Assembly: GCF_000425345.1 (NCBI RefSeq)
Contig: NZ_AUDG01000001.1
Location: 169,573 to 233,572, forward strand
DNA length: 64,000 nucleotides
From: Rheinheimera baltica DSM 14885
Lineage (GTDB): Bacteria > Pseudomonadota > Gammaproteobacteria > Enterobacterales > Alteromonadaceae
Direction: 5' to 3'
A program made the translations under genes and the position numbers. Numbering within the stretch: position 1 is the stretch's first letter; the number at the start of each line of letters is the position of its first letter. The notes beneath the pieces were generated by a model. The model saw only the letters and a list, made by a program, of their open reading frames with translations. It was not told where the DNA came from and made no database searches. Positions 18,583 through 27,244 of this stretch are shown piece after piece.

Positions 18583-19086
18583 TTAATCCGTTTCAATTGC
18601 ATCGGGTATCGCCGGAGTAACACAATACACGTCTAATTTCCCCAGCTCATGTTCCAGGCTGGAACGTTGGATCAGCACCTCATTCAGGCCAGGCCGTATT
18701 TTGGCAGAGCGAAAAATCAAGGGTAATGACAAATGCACAGTCTGCCCGGCAAAAGCCAGGCTTGTAGTGGCATTGCCACCGATAATATTAGTGATTTCAC
18801 CCAACACCGCTTCAAGCGTTTCGTCATTTTCTGTCATCCCCAGCTCCCGCACTTCTTCCTGCATCAGTCGCCAAGCCATGGCATAGTCAAAGTTAAGCAA
18901 TAGCATCACACTGACAGGTCCAGTAAGACTGATCATTGAAGAAACATCGCGAATTGGTTCAATAACCGACACGGATTCAAACGGGGTAAAAGCATGACCT
19001 TTAGCCAGTAAGTGAGCAAGAGAGGTGTTTAACAGGGGAGTAAAAATCTGGTCCGGCTTTAGGCCGGCATCGGCATTTTTACTCAT
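18583..19086 (-). CDS. CheX-like chemotaxis phosphatase domain protein
   Basis: 167 residues. The central motif LGEITNIIGGNATTSL is the CheC/CheX/FliY-type active site (E and N dephosphorylate CheY-P). The C-terminal residues include LSLPLIFRSA as in CheX. It overlaps the receiver gene upstream by 8 bases and precedes the kinase by 14 bases, so it is likely to remove phosphate from that receiver. Confidence 0.82.
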   Translation of the reverse strand: MSKNADAGLKPDQIFTPLLNTSLAHLLAKGHAFTPFESVSVIEPIRDVSSMISLTGPVSVMLLLNFDYAMAWRLMQEEVRELGMTENDETLEAVLGEITNIIGGNATTSLAFAGQTVHLSLPLIFRSAKIRPGLNEVLIQRSSLEHELGKLDVYCVTPAIPDAIETD

Positions 19087-19462
19087 ACACCTTCCCCAAC
19101 TCCAACGCTCGCGCTAAATGCTCACTGAGCTTGGCTGCATCAATAGGTTTCATTACATACCCTTTGGCACCCGCTTTTAATGCCTTTACTACCATATTCT
19201 GCTGCCCATGGGACGTGACCATGACAATACGCGCATCCGGGTGCTGGGCCAGCAACTGCTTCGCCGTTTCAATGCCGTCCAAACCCATCATGGTGATATC
19301 TAATGTCACTACATCAGGGATTAACTCTGGGTACAGCCTAAGTGCATCATGCCCGGATTGTACTGTTGCACAAACCTCATATCCCAATGATTCAATTAGT
19401 TGCTTGAGTTTCGCTAACATTATTGGCGAGTCATCAACACACATCACGCGCTTTCCAAGCAT
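19079..19462 (-). CDS. Single-domain CheY-like response regulator
   Basis: 127 residues, receiver only. Acidic pocket CVDDSP, phosphorylation site Asp in VVTLDITMMG (near residue 55), switch Thr/Ser in IVMVTSHG, and Lys in YVMKPID. With no output domain it should act through protein contact. It is first in the operon with the CheX-like phosphatase and the CheA-like kinase, a complete phosphorylation-dephosphorylation set. GGCGGGA lies before the ATG. Confidence 0.9.
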   Translation of the reverse strand: MLGKRVMCVDDSPIMLAKLKQLIESLGYEVCATVQSGHDALRLYPELIPDVVTLDITMMGLDGIETAKQLLAQHPDARIVMVTSHGQQNMVVKALKAGAKGYVMKPIDAAKLSEHLARALELGKVYE

Positions 19463-19772
19463 TCCCGCCCTCGTTAGTATTCAATGATTAATGGATAAGG
19501 AGTCCTGTTCAAAGTAGCGCAACTTCGGGTCATAGGATTGTTTTATTAATGTTTTTTTCTAATTTAGAAGATATTGCGATCACCGCTTTGGTACATGTTC
19601 GTAAAAAATTTGTTAGCAGCTGCACAGCAAATGGCGCCATAAAAGGGTTGCACTGCGCACAGGTAACAGCCACACTTAAATTAAAAATATATTCGACAAA
19701 CAAAGCTTAATTACCAGCACCTCAGCAATGTATTAGCCAGTGCGCCGGTATAAGACAGTAAAAGGATGCTTC
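19463..19772. other. 310-base divergent intergenic region
   Basis: It lies between the CheY-like gene and the small membrane protein gene and must hold both promoters. I see AT-rich stretches but no RNA gene, repeat or confident operator. Confidence 0.5.
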
Positions 19773-20081
19773 ATGGGCGTAACAGCCGTTATTTTTGCGC
19801 TGGATGTGCTATTAACGTCCTGCTGTGTCTATCTGGCCAGTCGCTTAGCCTGGGTTAAGGCTGAGCTAAAAGTATTATTGTCCGTCGTGTTTGTGGTATC
19901 TGTCATAGCATTAATCCCCAACTATGGCTGGCTGCTCAGTATTATTGCCTACATTTATCTGCTAATGCGTGCCACCAACGCCGATTTCAAAGACTGCGTC
20001 TGGATAGTGATTTTTACCAAACTTTTATCAGCGCTGATAGTACTGTTTTTATACCAGGCCGGTTTGCTGAACATAGTTTAA
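19773..20081 (+). CDS. 102-residue polytopic membrane protein, unknown family
   Basis: The frame is open from 19740, but AAAGGA sits properly before ATG 19773 (MGVTAVIFALDVLLTSCCVY), so that start is chosen. Three to four hydrophobic segments follow (to about residue 95) with a short charged loop RATNADFKDC. No family recognised. It stands alone before the DUF2235 gene. Confidence 0.6.
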   Translation: MGVTAVIFALDVLLTSCCVYLASRLAWVKAELKVLLSVVFVVSVIALIPNYGWLLSIIAYIYLLMRATNADFKDCVWIVIFTKLLSALIVLFLYQAGLLNIV

Positions 20082-20143
20082 TCTGCATCTGACACTGCTC
20101 ACTAATATCACCCTAACTGTGCATTTTTTAATCAACATTAGAC

Positions 20144-20200
20144 TATACTTGATGCTCTAACCGACACCGTTATCGCTAAGCGATATGCCGGTTATTTTTT
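20144..20200 (+). promoter_or_regulatory. Promoter and terminator-like hairpin in the leader of the DUF2235 gene
   Basis: A -10-like TATACT (20144-20149) is followed about ten bases later by a two-part hairpin: outer stem AACCG (20159-20163) with CGGTT (20189-20193), inner stem ATCGC / GCGAT (20172-20184), then ATTTTTT (20194-20200). AACAGGAG, the ribosome site, comes next. This looks like an intrinsic terminator placed between start of transcription and gene, either an attenuator or the end of an upstream transcript. Confidence 0.4.
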
Positions 20201-20215
20201 AACAGGAGTAAAGTT

Positions 20216-21472
20216 ATGGCGGCAGCAAAACGTATTATCATTTGTTGTGATGGCACCTGGAATGAGCCTGATGACATCCCGACTAACGTCACTAAAATGG
20301 TTAGGGCTATTTCCCCTGTCAGCCCTGACGGCATTCATCAGGTGGTATTCTACGATCAGGGCGTAGGCACCGGCGGAAAAATAGATAAATTTATTGGTGG
20401 TGCCTTTGGTAGTGGGCTGGAAAAAAATGTACTGGATTGCTATCGGTTTTTAATTCATAACTATCAGCTGGGCGATGAAATATATGCTTTCGGATTCAGC
20501 CGTGGCGCCTATACCGCTCGCGCCTTTGTTGGCCTAATTAATGCGGTTGGGCTGTTGTAAAAAAGCACGCTGGATAAGCTAACTCAAGCCTACAAGCACT
20601 ATCGCACTGAGCCTGAAGAACGCCAGCAAGGACTATACGAAGACAACTATCGCCCAGATATTCGTATGGTTGGCGTGTTTGACACGGTTGGCGCTCTTGG
20701 CGCACCAACACCTTTACTTGGTAAGTTTACCCGCAATTGGGTGGGCTTTTTTAATACCCGCATCTGTGCACAAGTTAAATATGCCTACCACGCTCTGGCA
20801 CTGGATGAAAAGCGGGCGCCATTTCAACCCGATATGTGGACCGGCACCCTGCAAGATGACCAATATATGGAGCAATGTTGGTTTGCCGGTGCCCATTCAG
20901 ATATTGGCGGTGGCTACGCCGAATGCGGTTTGTCCGATATCGCCTTGCAGTGGATGGTAGGCAAGGCTTCGGCACTAGGATTGGTGTTTAATCAGACCTA
21001 TTTGGATGCACAGTGCAAGCCAGACCTGCATATGCAACCGCATGACTCTTACAGCTTTAGCTATAAATTGCTGGAAAAAATGGCCAGTGCAGAGTCGGTA
21101 CGGCTCGTGTTCGGTGATCCAGCAAATCCGCCAATCAATGTCAGTATTCACGACAGTGTCTACCAGCGTGTTGCGAAAGGTAATTATCAGCCGCAAAATC
21201 CGGATTTTCCTGCGGCTGATAAATTGGCTGACCGGCGTAATGCCATGCGCTTTCAGGTAAACGATACCCCGCAAGCGCAGCTGACACTAAAAGAGTTTGC
21301 CGCCAGCTGTAAGGTGCTCGACTTTAGTAAAGGCGGTGGCGCCCGCATTCAATTTGACGGTGAGTTAAAAACGGGCGATAACGTAAGCATTGACAGCGAG
21401 CGCTTTGGCCACAATATCGCACAGTGTGTCTGGCAAAAAGGCAACCAGTATGGTTTACAATTTGCTGCCTGA
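20216..21472 (+). pseudogene. DUF2235 (Tle1-like) hydrolase fused to a PilZ-like domain, with an in-frame TAA
   Basis: One reading frame of 418 sense-length codons is interrupted only by TAA at codon 115 (20558-20560). Before it: CCDGTWNEP and the nucleophile elbow AFGFSRGAYTAR (Ser95) of the DUF2235 alpha/beta-hydrolase family, which includes T6SS phospholipase Tle1. After it, in the same frame: VGVFDTVGALG (acid) and FAGAHSDIGGGYAE (His), so homology continues straight through. The last ~70 residues have RNAMR, then DFSKGGG 28 residues later, then GDNVSI and NQYGLQF, matching the RxxxR...DxSxxG pattern of c-di-GMP-binding PilZ domains. A C-to-T change in a CAA codon would explain the stop. 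It is probably a pseudogene unless the stop is read through; re-initiation at 20666 would lack the catalytic serine. Confidence 0.75.
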
Positions 21473-21491
21473 CATGCCAGGCAGTAAATTG
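21458..21491 (+). terminator. Long terminator hairpin spanning the stop codon of the DUF2235 gene
   Basis: Arms CAATTT + CTGCCTG (21458-21471) pair with CAGGCAG + AAATTG (21478-21491) with one mismatch, followed by TATTTT. The 5' arm includes the stop codon of the gene. It may serve both this gene and the convergent ABC operon. Confidence 0.7.
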
Positions 21492-21553
21492 TATTTTCCC
21501 CCTGCGCTTGCTGGTTCAGATAGGTTCGGTTTAGTTCAGGCTTATTCATTGTT

Positions 21554-22297
21554 TCATGCTTTCTGTCCTGTCAGGCGTTTAAACGACCACACCGCCAGGG
21601 CAGCTAACAGCACACTGCTGACAACCAGTACTAACAAATGTAGCCACAGCGCATGGCCCTGATCCATATCGATAACTTTGAGACCCAGTTGTGACAAGTG
21701 ATAGCTGGGCCAAATCCAGCTGGCTTGCTGCAATACCGTTGGCAACAAATGAATTGGCAGCCACAGGCCGGATAAAAACGCCATCGGTAGATAAAGTAAG
21801 TTGACCACACCCGGCGCAGCTTTATCGCTAAGTGTTAAACCTAAAATCAGCCCGATTAAGGCAAACGGCAAGGTGCCCAACAACAATACCATCGCCAGTA
21901 GAAACCACTGTGCACTATGCAACCTGACATCAGCAAACAGGGCGGCCACGGTGAACAACGCCACGATAATTACCAGCGAAAACACCAGCGCGGTACTGAA
22001 TTTAGCCAGTAAGTAAGCCGGAACCGGCATTGGCGATAGTCGTTTTAGGGTTAACCAACCGTGAGCGCGATCGCTGGCAATATTCATGGCAAAGTTAAAC
22101 ATCGCCGGCCCCATAATGCCAAAACATGCGTAAGTCACCAGCATATAAGTACTGGCAGCGCCTGTATTGAATACCACACCAAAAAACAGATAAAACATCA
22201 GCGGAAATGCCAGCGACGGTATAACAAAACCGGGCGTACGCCAAACACTGATTAAGTCGTACCAGGCTTCTTTACGATAGATTGCGGCAGTGCTCAT
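21554..22297 (-). CDS. ABC-2 type transporter permease
   Basis: 247 residues with six membrane segments, beginning with MSTAAIYRKEAWYDLISVWR (amphipathic N-terminus), as in ABC-2 exporters of the drug or lipid type (DrrB/NatB-like). Its start overlaps the ATPase gene by 4 bases (ATGA), so the two are coupled. It probably exports a hydrophobic compound; the substrate is unknown. Confidence 0.88.
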   Translation of the reverse strand: MSTAAIYRKEAWYDLISVWRTPGFVIPSLAFPLMFYLFFGVVFNTGAASTYMLVTYACFGIMGPAMFNFAMNIASDRAHGWLTLKRLSPMPVPAYLLAKFSTALVFSLVIIVALFTVAALFADVRLHSAQWFLLAMVLLLGTLPFALIGLILGLTLSDKAAPGVVNLLYLPMAFLSGLWLPIHLLPTVLQQASWIWPSYHLSQLGLKVIDMDQGHALWLHLLVLVVSSVLLAALAVWSFKRLTGQKA

Positions 22298-23223
22298 GCG
22301 GCTTGCTCCTCTGTTGTTTTGCTACCTTGGGTCAGCTGCAAGAAAGCCTGTTCCAGCGCTACCGACCGCACTTCCAGCTGATGTAAACTTTCGTCTGCCA
22401 GTAGCAGGGCTTTAACCGTTTGTTCAGGCTGGCTGCTATGTAAGGTAATCCGTTTGTTGTCACGGCTTAGTTCTTGTACGCCGGGCAGTGCAAGTAAAGC
22501 GGCATTGTCCAGTGCACTATGACAGCTGATAACTTTGTACTGCGTTAACGCTTTAAGCTCAGCCGGGCTACCGCTGGCAACAATAACCCCCTGATCCAGC
22601 ACTAAAACGCGGTCGGCCAGTTGTTCGGCCTCTTCCAGGTAATGTGTGGTTAGCACCACAGCAACGCCTTGCTGTTTTAACCGGCCAACCTGCTGCCATA
22701 AACTACGACGGGCTTCAACGTCCATACCCAGTGTCGGCTCATCCAGAAACACCAGTTGCGGCTTACCGGCAAGTGCCAACGCAAACAATAAACGCTGCTT
22801 TTGGCCACCTGACAAGCGACTAAAACGTTGTTTAACATGGCCCTCCAGTCCGGCAAGGCCAACCAGTTCTGTCGGGCTATAGCCGTTGTGGAAATAACTA
22901 CTGAATAAATCGCATTGCTCAAACACGGTTAAATTGGCGCTAAGGCTGCCCACTTGCATCATCACACCCAGCTTCTGTCGTATAGCCATACTGCGCGCCA
23001 TGCTGTCTTGCCGTTGGCCCAAGAGGCGTATTTCACCGCTGTCAGTCTTAACCAGGCCTAAAATAGCCGAGATCAGTGTGGTTTTACCTGCACCATTTGG
23101 CCCCAGTATCGCAAGTACTTCGCCAGGAACAACATCCAGTGTTACCCCTTGCAGTACAACGTTGCTGTTGTAGCTTTTGTGCAGGTTGCTTACCTTTAGC
23201 GCTGCATCGGTCTGTGGTTTCAT
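22294..23223 (-). CDS. ABC transporter ATP-binding subunit (drug/ABC-2 type)
   Basis: 309 residues. Walker A is GPNGAGKTTL, signature LSGGQKQRL, Walker B LVFLDEPTLGMD, H-loop TTHYLEEAE, followed by a ~90-residue C-terminal extension common in DrrA/CcmA-like exporters. It lies between an exported hydrolase (10 bases upstream) and the permease (4-base overlap), a three-gene operon. The operon is divergent from a DesK/DesR-type two-component pair, which often controls such ABC transporters. Confidence 0.92.
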   Translation of the reverse strand: MKPQTDAALKVSNLHKSYNSNVVLQGVTLDVVPGEVLAILGPNGAGKTTLISAILGLVKTDSGEIRLLGQRQDSMARSMAIRQKLGVMMQVGSLSANLTVFEQCDLFSSYFHNGYSPTELVGLAGLEGHVKQRFSRLSGGQKQRLLFALALAGKPQLVFLDEPTLGMDVEARRSLWQQVGRLKQQGVAVVLTTHYLEEAEQLADRVLVLDQGVIVASGSPAELKALTQYKVISCHSALDNAALLALPGVQELSRDNKRITLHSSQPEQTVKALLLADESLHQLEVRSVALEQAFLQLTQGSKTTEEQAA

Positions 23224-23233
23224 CTTGCCCCCT

Positions 23234-24211
23234 TTAACCTTGCTGCTTAGACAAAAACTGCTGAATGTGCTGGTTTAGCCACTCAGGTGCGTCAGCCATA
23301 ATAAAGTGTTTGGAATCATGGGCAAAAGCGAAACTGTGAAACGCTGCCGGGGCATTAGCCAACTGACTTTCGTAATTTTTCTGCACCTGTTCTGGTGTGC
23401 TGTAAGGCGCGCCATGTTGCAGAGCACCCAGCGTAAGCACCGGTACGCGAAGATTAGACAACTGTGGCCGTAAATCTGCCCGCATCAGTTCGCCAAATAC
23501 CCGGCCTGAGGTTTGGCCATCCGAGCGATACATATCCGCCACGATGCGCTGCTGCCATTGCTCGTTGTTTGCCATGCTTTTTGCCATTGCTACAGGGTCA
23601 AAGCCACCCCGTTGAGGCTGTGGTTTGCTATCGCCAGTCCCGGCCGTGCTTTGTGATGCGTTTTCTGATGTATTTTTTGATGTACTTTGTGATCTGTGTT
23701 GCGTATTGCTCTGTCCAAGCATCGCACCGAGTGCCGGCAAACCATCAACATTAATCGCAGCACTAATATGCTCCGGTGCATCCGCAGCCAACGCCAGCGC
23801 CAGATAGCCACCCAGTGAATGACCAATGATTACCGGCTTATCTAACTGCTGTTCACTGATATAGCGAAGAATTGCTTGATGCTGTAATGCCAGATAGCCT
23901 TCACCCCAGCTTTGCATAGGTATTGGCTTGACGCCGGCAAATCCGGCCAGCGTAAAAATATGTAGCTGATAGTCAGCTTTCAGTGCTTCAACCGTGCTTT
24001 GCCACACCTCACCAGACGAGGCTAAACCCGGAATAAGAATTACCGCAGGGCCTTCGCCGACCACTTTCACTTCAAAACAAGCGCATGCCTGCTGCTGTAG
24101 TGCCGCTGTCGCAGGGACAGATTGTTGCGCCGCGGCAGGCAGGCTCAGCAAGCTGCTGCCCAAACCTAATGCCAGAACCAGATTACAAATTGTCGTATTG
24201 AATGCTTTCAT
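23234..24211 (-). CDS. Exported alpha/beta hydrolase with a repeat-bearing insertion
   Basis: 325 residues with a signal peptide ending LPAAAQ. Oxyanion region LIPGLASSGEVW, nucleophile elbow IGHSLGGYLAL (Ser about 146) and late His in FAHDSKHFIMAD give a full triad. Between core and cap lies a low-complexity Ser/Thr/Gln/Asn insertion encoded by a 12-base tandem repeat, followed by a proline-rich stretch (KPQPQRGGFDP). It is first in the operon with the ABC transporter. Confidence 0.82.
   Translation of the reverse strand: MKAFNTTICNLVLALGLGSSLLSLPAAAQQSVPATAALQQQACACFEVKVVGEGPAVILIPGLASSGEVWQSTVEALKADYQLHIFTLAGFAGVKPIPMQSWGEGYLALQHQAILRYISEQQLDKPVIIGHSLGGYLALALAADAPEHISAAINVDGLPALGAMLGQSNTQHRSQSTSKNTSENASQSTAGTGDSKPQPQRGGFDPVAMAKSMANNEQWQQRIVADMYRSDGQTSGRVFGELMRADLRPQLSNLRVPVLTLGALQHGAPYSTPEQVQKNYESQLANAPAAFHSFAFAHDSKHFIMADAPEWLNQHIQQFLSKQQG
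23650..23697. repeat. Four 12-base tandem units inside the hydrolase gene
   Basis: Units TTTGTGATGCGT, TTTCTGATGTAT, TTTTTGATGTAC and TTTGTGATCTGT sit head to tail and encode four-residue repeats (SQST, SKNT, SENA, SQST). Copy-number change keeps the frame and would only alter loop length. Confidence 0.8.
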
Positions 24212-24404
24212 GTCGTAGACCCCGTCAGTGTTTAGCTGTGTGTGATGTTGATGGAGCCAGTGTAGGTTGGAAGTTCAAATGCCACAGGTAACGCTTGTCA
24301 GCAATAGTGGATGACAAATGCCACCTTGTAATATGACCTTTGTCACTGGCGCCACAAACCAGTTACTGATTACACTGGCGACTAAACCCAAGCAGGAGAG
24401 CGCG

Positions 24405-25478
24405 ATGACATCCTACGAGAAGCTTGAAAGTAAACTCAGCTGGATTTACCTGATCAATCTGGTGTTTTATGTCATTCCGTTATTTGTCATGCACTTTGCT
24501 ATTTGGGAATACCTGAGTATGGCATCTGCTTTAGTGCTGTTTTTGCTCTGTTACTTTTGGGCTTACCGCTGTCAACGAACCGAGCTACACTGGCCTATCG
24601 TAGGTATTGTGCTGGTCGCCAGTCTGATTACACCGATTAACTCCGGCTCTATCGCCATGTTTTCTTATGCCGGCTTCTTTATTGGCTTTGCCTATTCGTT
24701 AAAACGTTATCTGTTATTAATGGCAATGCTTATAACACTGTTGGTTGTACTGGACGTAAGCCTTAATATTGAATGGCAGCTGTTTTTAATCATGGGGCTA
24801 CCTATCATAGTGGCGGTAAGCTTGCTAGGCCGTGCCGAGCAAGCTAAGCAGCGCCATCGCCTGGCAGAACTGCAAAGCGAAGATGAAATTAAACAGCTGG
24901 CGACCATGGTAGAGCGCGAGCGTATCGGCCGCGATTTGCATGATATTCTCGGTCACACCTTATCCAGTATCATTCTAAAAGCAGATTTAGCCGAAAAACT
25001 ACTAGCCCGCCAGCACACTGACGCTGCACAGCAACAGCTTACCGAGCTTAGTCAGATAGCGCGCGATGCGCTAAGCCAGGTACGACAGAGCGTGTCGGGT
25101 TATAAACATCAGGGGCTGACGGCAGAGATCGCTAAACTACTAAACCGGTTACGTGATGCCGGTTTTCAGGCACTGCTAATCGGTGATATGCCTCAGCTGG
25201 ACAACCGGCGCGAAACTGCATTAATACTGGCACTAACTGAATTAGCTACCAATGTTATTCGCCACAGTAATGGCGATTGCTGCCAACTGAGTTTTGATCA
25301 ACAGGATAAACTGTTGCATATTAACCTGCATGACAATGGCAACGTCACTAAAGTAACCGAGGGCAATGGCATCAAAGGTTTACGTGAACGCTTATCCGCT
25401 ATCGGTGGCCAGCTAACAACCACCTACACCGACGGTTTTAACGCCGCCATCCAACTGCCGCTGCAGGAGCAAATGTAA
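24405..25478 (+). CDS. Sensor histidine kinase, DesK/NarL-partner type
   Basis: The frame is open from 24318, but AGGAG before ATG 24405 (MTSYEKLESKLSWIYL) fixes the start at 357 residues. Five to six membrane spans fill the first ~150 residues. The HisKA_3 phosphorylation site is ERERIGRDLHDILGHTLSS, and the ATPase has LTELATNVIRHS (N box), LHDNG and GNGIKGLRERL (G boxes). DesK-type kinases sense membrane state; here the neighbour is an ABC-2 exporter, so control of that operon by an envelope-active compound is a reasonable guess. It overlaps the regulator by one base. Confidence 0.92.
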   Translation: MTSYEKLESKLSWIYLINLVFYVIPLFVMHFAIWEYLSMASALVLFLLCYFWAYRCQRTELHWPIVGIVLVASLITPINSGSIAMFSYAGFFIGFAYSLKRYLLLMAMLITLLVVLDVSLNIEWQLFLIMGLPIIVAVSLLGRAEQAKQRHRLAELQSEDEIKQLATMVERERIGRDLHDILGHTLSSIILKADLAEKLLARQHTDAAQQQLTELSQIARDALSQVRQSVSGYKHQGLTAEIAKLLNRLRDAGFQALLIGDMPQLDNRRETALILALTELATNVIRHSNGDCCQLSFDQQDKLLHINLHDNGNVTKVTEGNGIKGLRERLSAIGGQLTTTYTDGFNAAIQLPLQEQM

Positions 25479-26074
25479 TGAGAATTTTACTGGCTGAAGA
25501 TCAGGCCATGGTGCGCGGGGCACTAACAGCGCTGCTGACACTGGAAGGCGATTATCAGGTAACAGAAGCGGCCGACGGCACTGCTGCATTAGCCTTGTTA
25601 AAACAACAACCATTTGATTTACTGCTCAGTGACATTGAAATGCCTGGCCAAACCGGCATTGACTTAGCGCAATACGTAAAGCAACAAAAACTGGCAACCA
25701 AAGTAGTAATCATTACCACCTTTGGCCGCGCCGGTTATGTTAAACGTGCTATGGATATCGGGGTCAGTGGCTTTTTATTAAAAGATGCGCCAGTGGAGGA
25801 GTTAGTTAGCGCCATCACGCAAGTAATGGCAGGCAAACGCGTTATCGACAGCGAATTACTGCTTAATTCGCTGGGAGAACAAGACCCATTAAGCGATAAA
25901 GAGCGCCAGGCGCTAAGACTTGCCGCTGATGGACAGAGCACCAGCGAGATTGCCAGTGCTTTGTTTATAGCTGAAGGTACCGCGCGTAATTATTTGTCTG
26001 AGGCCATCAACAAGCTTAATGCAGCCAACCGCATCGACGCCGCACGCATTGCCCGGCAAAAAGGCTGGTTGTAA
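25478..26074 (+). CDS. Response regulator, NarL/LuxR (DesR) type
   Basis: 198 residues. Receiver: LLAEDQAMV acidic pair, phosphorylated Asp in LLLSDIEMPGQ (residue 54), Lys in FLLKDAP. Output: LuxR-type helix-turn-helix near the end (LSDKERQALRLAADGQSTSE, then AEGTARNYLSEAINKL). It forms the pair with the preceding kinase (TAATG overlap). The ABC exporter operon starting 1.3 kb upstream in the other direction is the likely target. Confidence 0.93.
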   Translation: MRILLAEDQAMVRGALTALLTLEGDYQVTEAADGTAALALLKQQPFDLLLSDIEMPGQTGIDLAQYVKQQKLATKVVIITTFGRAGYVKRAMDIGVSGFLLKDAPVEELVSAITQVMAGKRVIDSELLLNSLGEQDPLSDKERQALRLAADGQSTSEIASALFIAEGTARNYLSEAINKLNAANRIDAARIARQKGWL

Positions 26075-26083
26075 TGAGCAAGA

Positions 26084-26995
26084 TTAAAAGGCTGAGTCAA
26101 ATAGGGTATGCATCAACGTGTGAAGTTCTGTCTTAATGTAATCCGGTTGATGTTCTGTTGTTTCTACCAGGGTATAACCCGTTACCTTTAAACATCCTTG
26201 ATACTCGAAGCGTGTTGCCAGGTTGCCAGCAGTTTGCAGCTGTATAGGTTCGATCTCCTCATAGGTTGAAGCACAACCATTTATTTGCCTGAAGCGTGCC
26301 AGCGTATCCGTTAAGCTGTTAATCTTCTTACCCGATATGGTCACGCGGCCGTTTATCGGCATTTCGGTGTCACCGGTGCCATGTAGATGATGTAATGCAA
26401 CCGGCAGTGCGGGCTGGCAAGCAGCAAGCTCGCCTACTGCCTGACCAGAAATAGTAAACGCGGCTTTAACTTGCTCTGGGATCTGACATATCAGCTGGTA
26501 AGACATCATAGCACCTGCCGAAAAGCCTATCGTTGCGACCTTTGAAGCATCCGCATTGTGAGCACTAACCAAGCGGTCAACGATGTCTTGAGCATACTGG
26601 GTATCAACGCTTTTGGTTGCACCAGGTTGCAACTCGCTGCTCCACGCCCAATCATCACCACCTTGCGGTAGAGCAATCAAGTAACCATATTGATCAGCAA
26701 ACTGCTGCAAGGCTAAAAATTGATTTAGCTTTTCCGGTGTACCATATGAAGGTGGCGAACCATGAAAGGCCAATAACACCGGACGAGGCTCAGCCGATGC
26801 GGCAACGGGTGAAATCAGTTGAAAAAGCCGACCTGTAGCAATATCACATTTTGCTCCAACGCCAAATATTGCACATTTATCTTTCGATACAATCGGCGGC
26901 TCACTGGAGGAACCGCCACTGCAGGCACTAAGAATACTGGCTGATAATAAAGTTGTTAGGGTAAAAACCGGCGAAGATATTGTTATATTCCACAT
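26084..26995 (-). CDS. PHB-depolymerase/LpqC-like esterase, lipoprotein
   Basis: 303 residues with a lipobox-like SILSACSGGSS (Cys about 25). The alpha/beta-hydrolase core is shown by LLAFHGSPPSYG, WAWSSELQ, nucleophile elbow IGFSAGAMMSYQL and LHHLHGTGDTEMP with the acid. This family (LpqC/FaeC/PHB depolymerase) releases ester-linked groups such as hydroxybutyrate or ferulate; the substrate is not known. A related gene lies at 29590-30513. Confidence 0.78.
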   Translation of the reverse strand: MWNITISSPVFTLTTLLSASILSACSGGSSSEPPIVSKDKCAIFGVGAKCDIATGRLFQLISPVAASAEPRPVLLAFHGSPPSYGTPEKLNQFLALQQFADQYGYLIALPQGGDDWAWSSELQPGATKSVDTQYAQDIVDRLVSAHNADASKVATIGFSAGAMMSYQLICQIPEQVKAAFTISGQAVGELAACQPALPVALHHLHGTGDTEMPINGRVTISGKKINSLTDTLARFRQINGCASTYEEIEPIQLQTAGNLATRFEYQGCLKVTGYTLVETTEHQPDYIKTELHTLMHTLFDSAF

Positions 26996-27244
26996 TTGAA
27001 TTCTCCTTGTATTACCCCGTTTTCAGGCACCGCACCCGAACCGAAGCACGCTAGAGAACTTATTTGTCTATTGGCTTACGCAACAGGCCTTGTGGCTAAT
27101 ATTTTGCTTACGAAAAGCTTACGCAGTGAAAATGGTTAAAAACCAGCAATATAGATTATCCGGCATTTGCGTATTGTCTGTCGTACAACAGGCTGTTAAT
27201 GTCCAACTGACCGAATAGCCTTTTCATCAATAGCAGGCATGCCA

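Noticed and set aside
19640..19680. Possible c-di-GMP (GEMM) riboswitch because of GCGCACAGG
   Set aside because: Neither the conserved paired regions nor the second conserved block is present.
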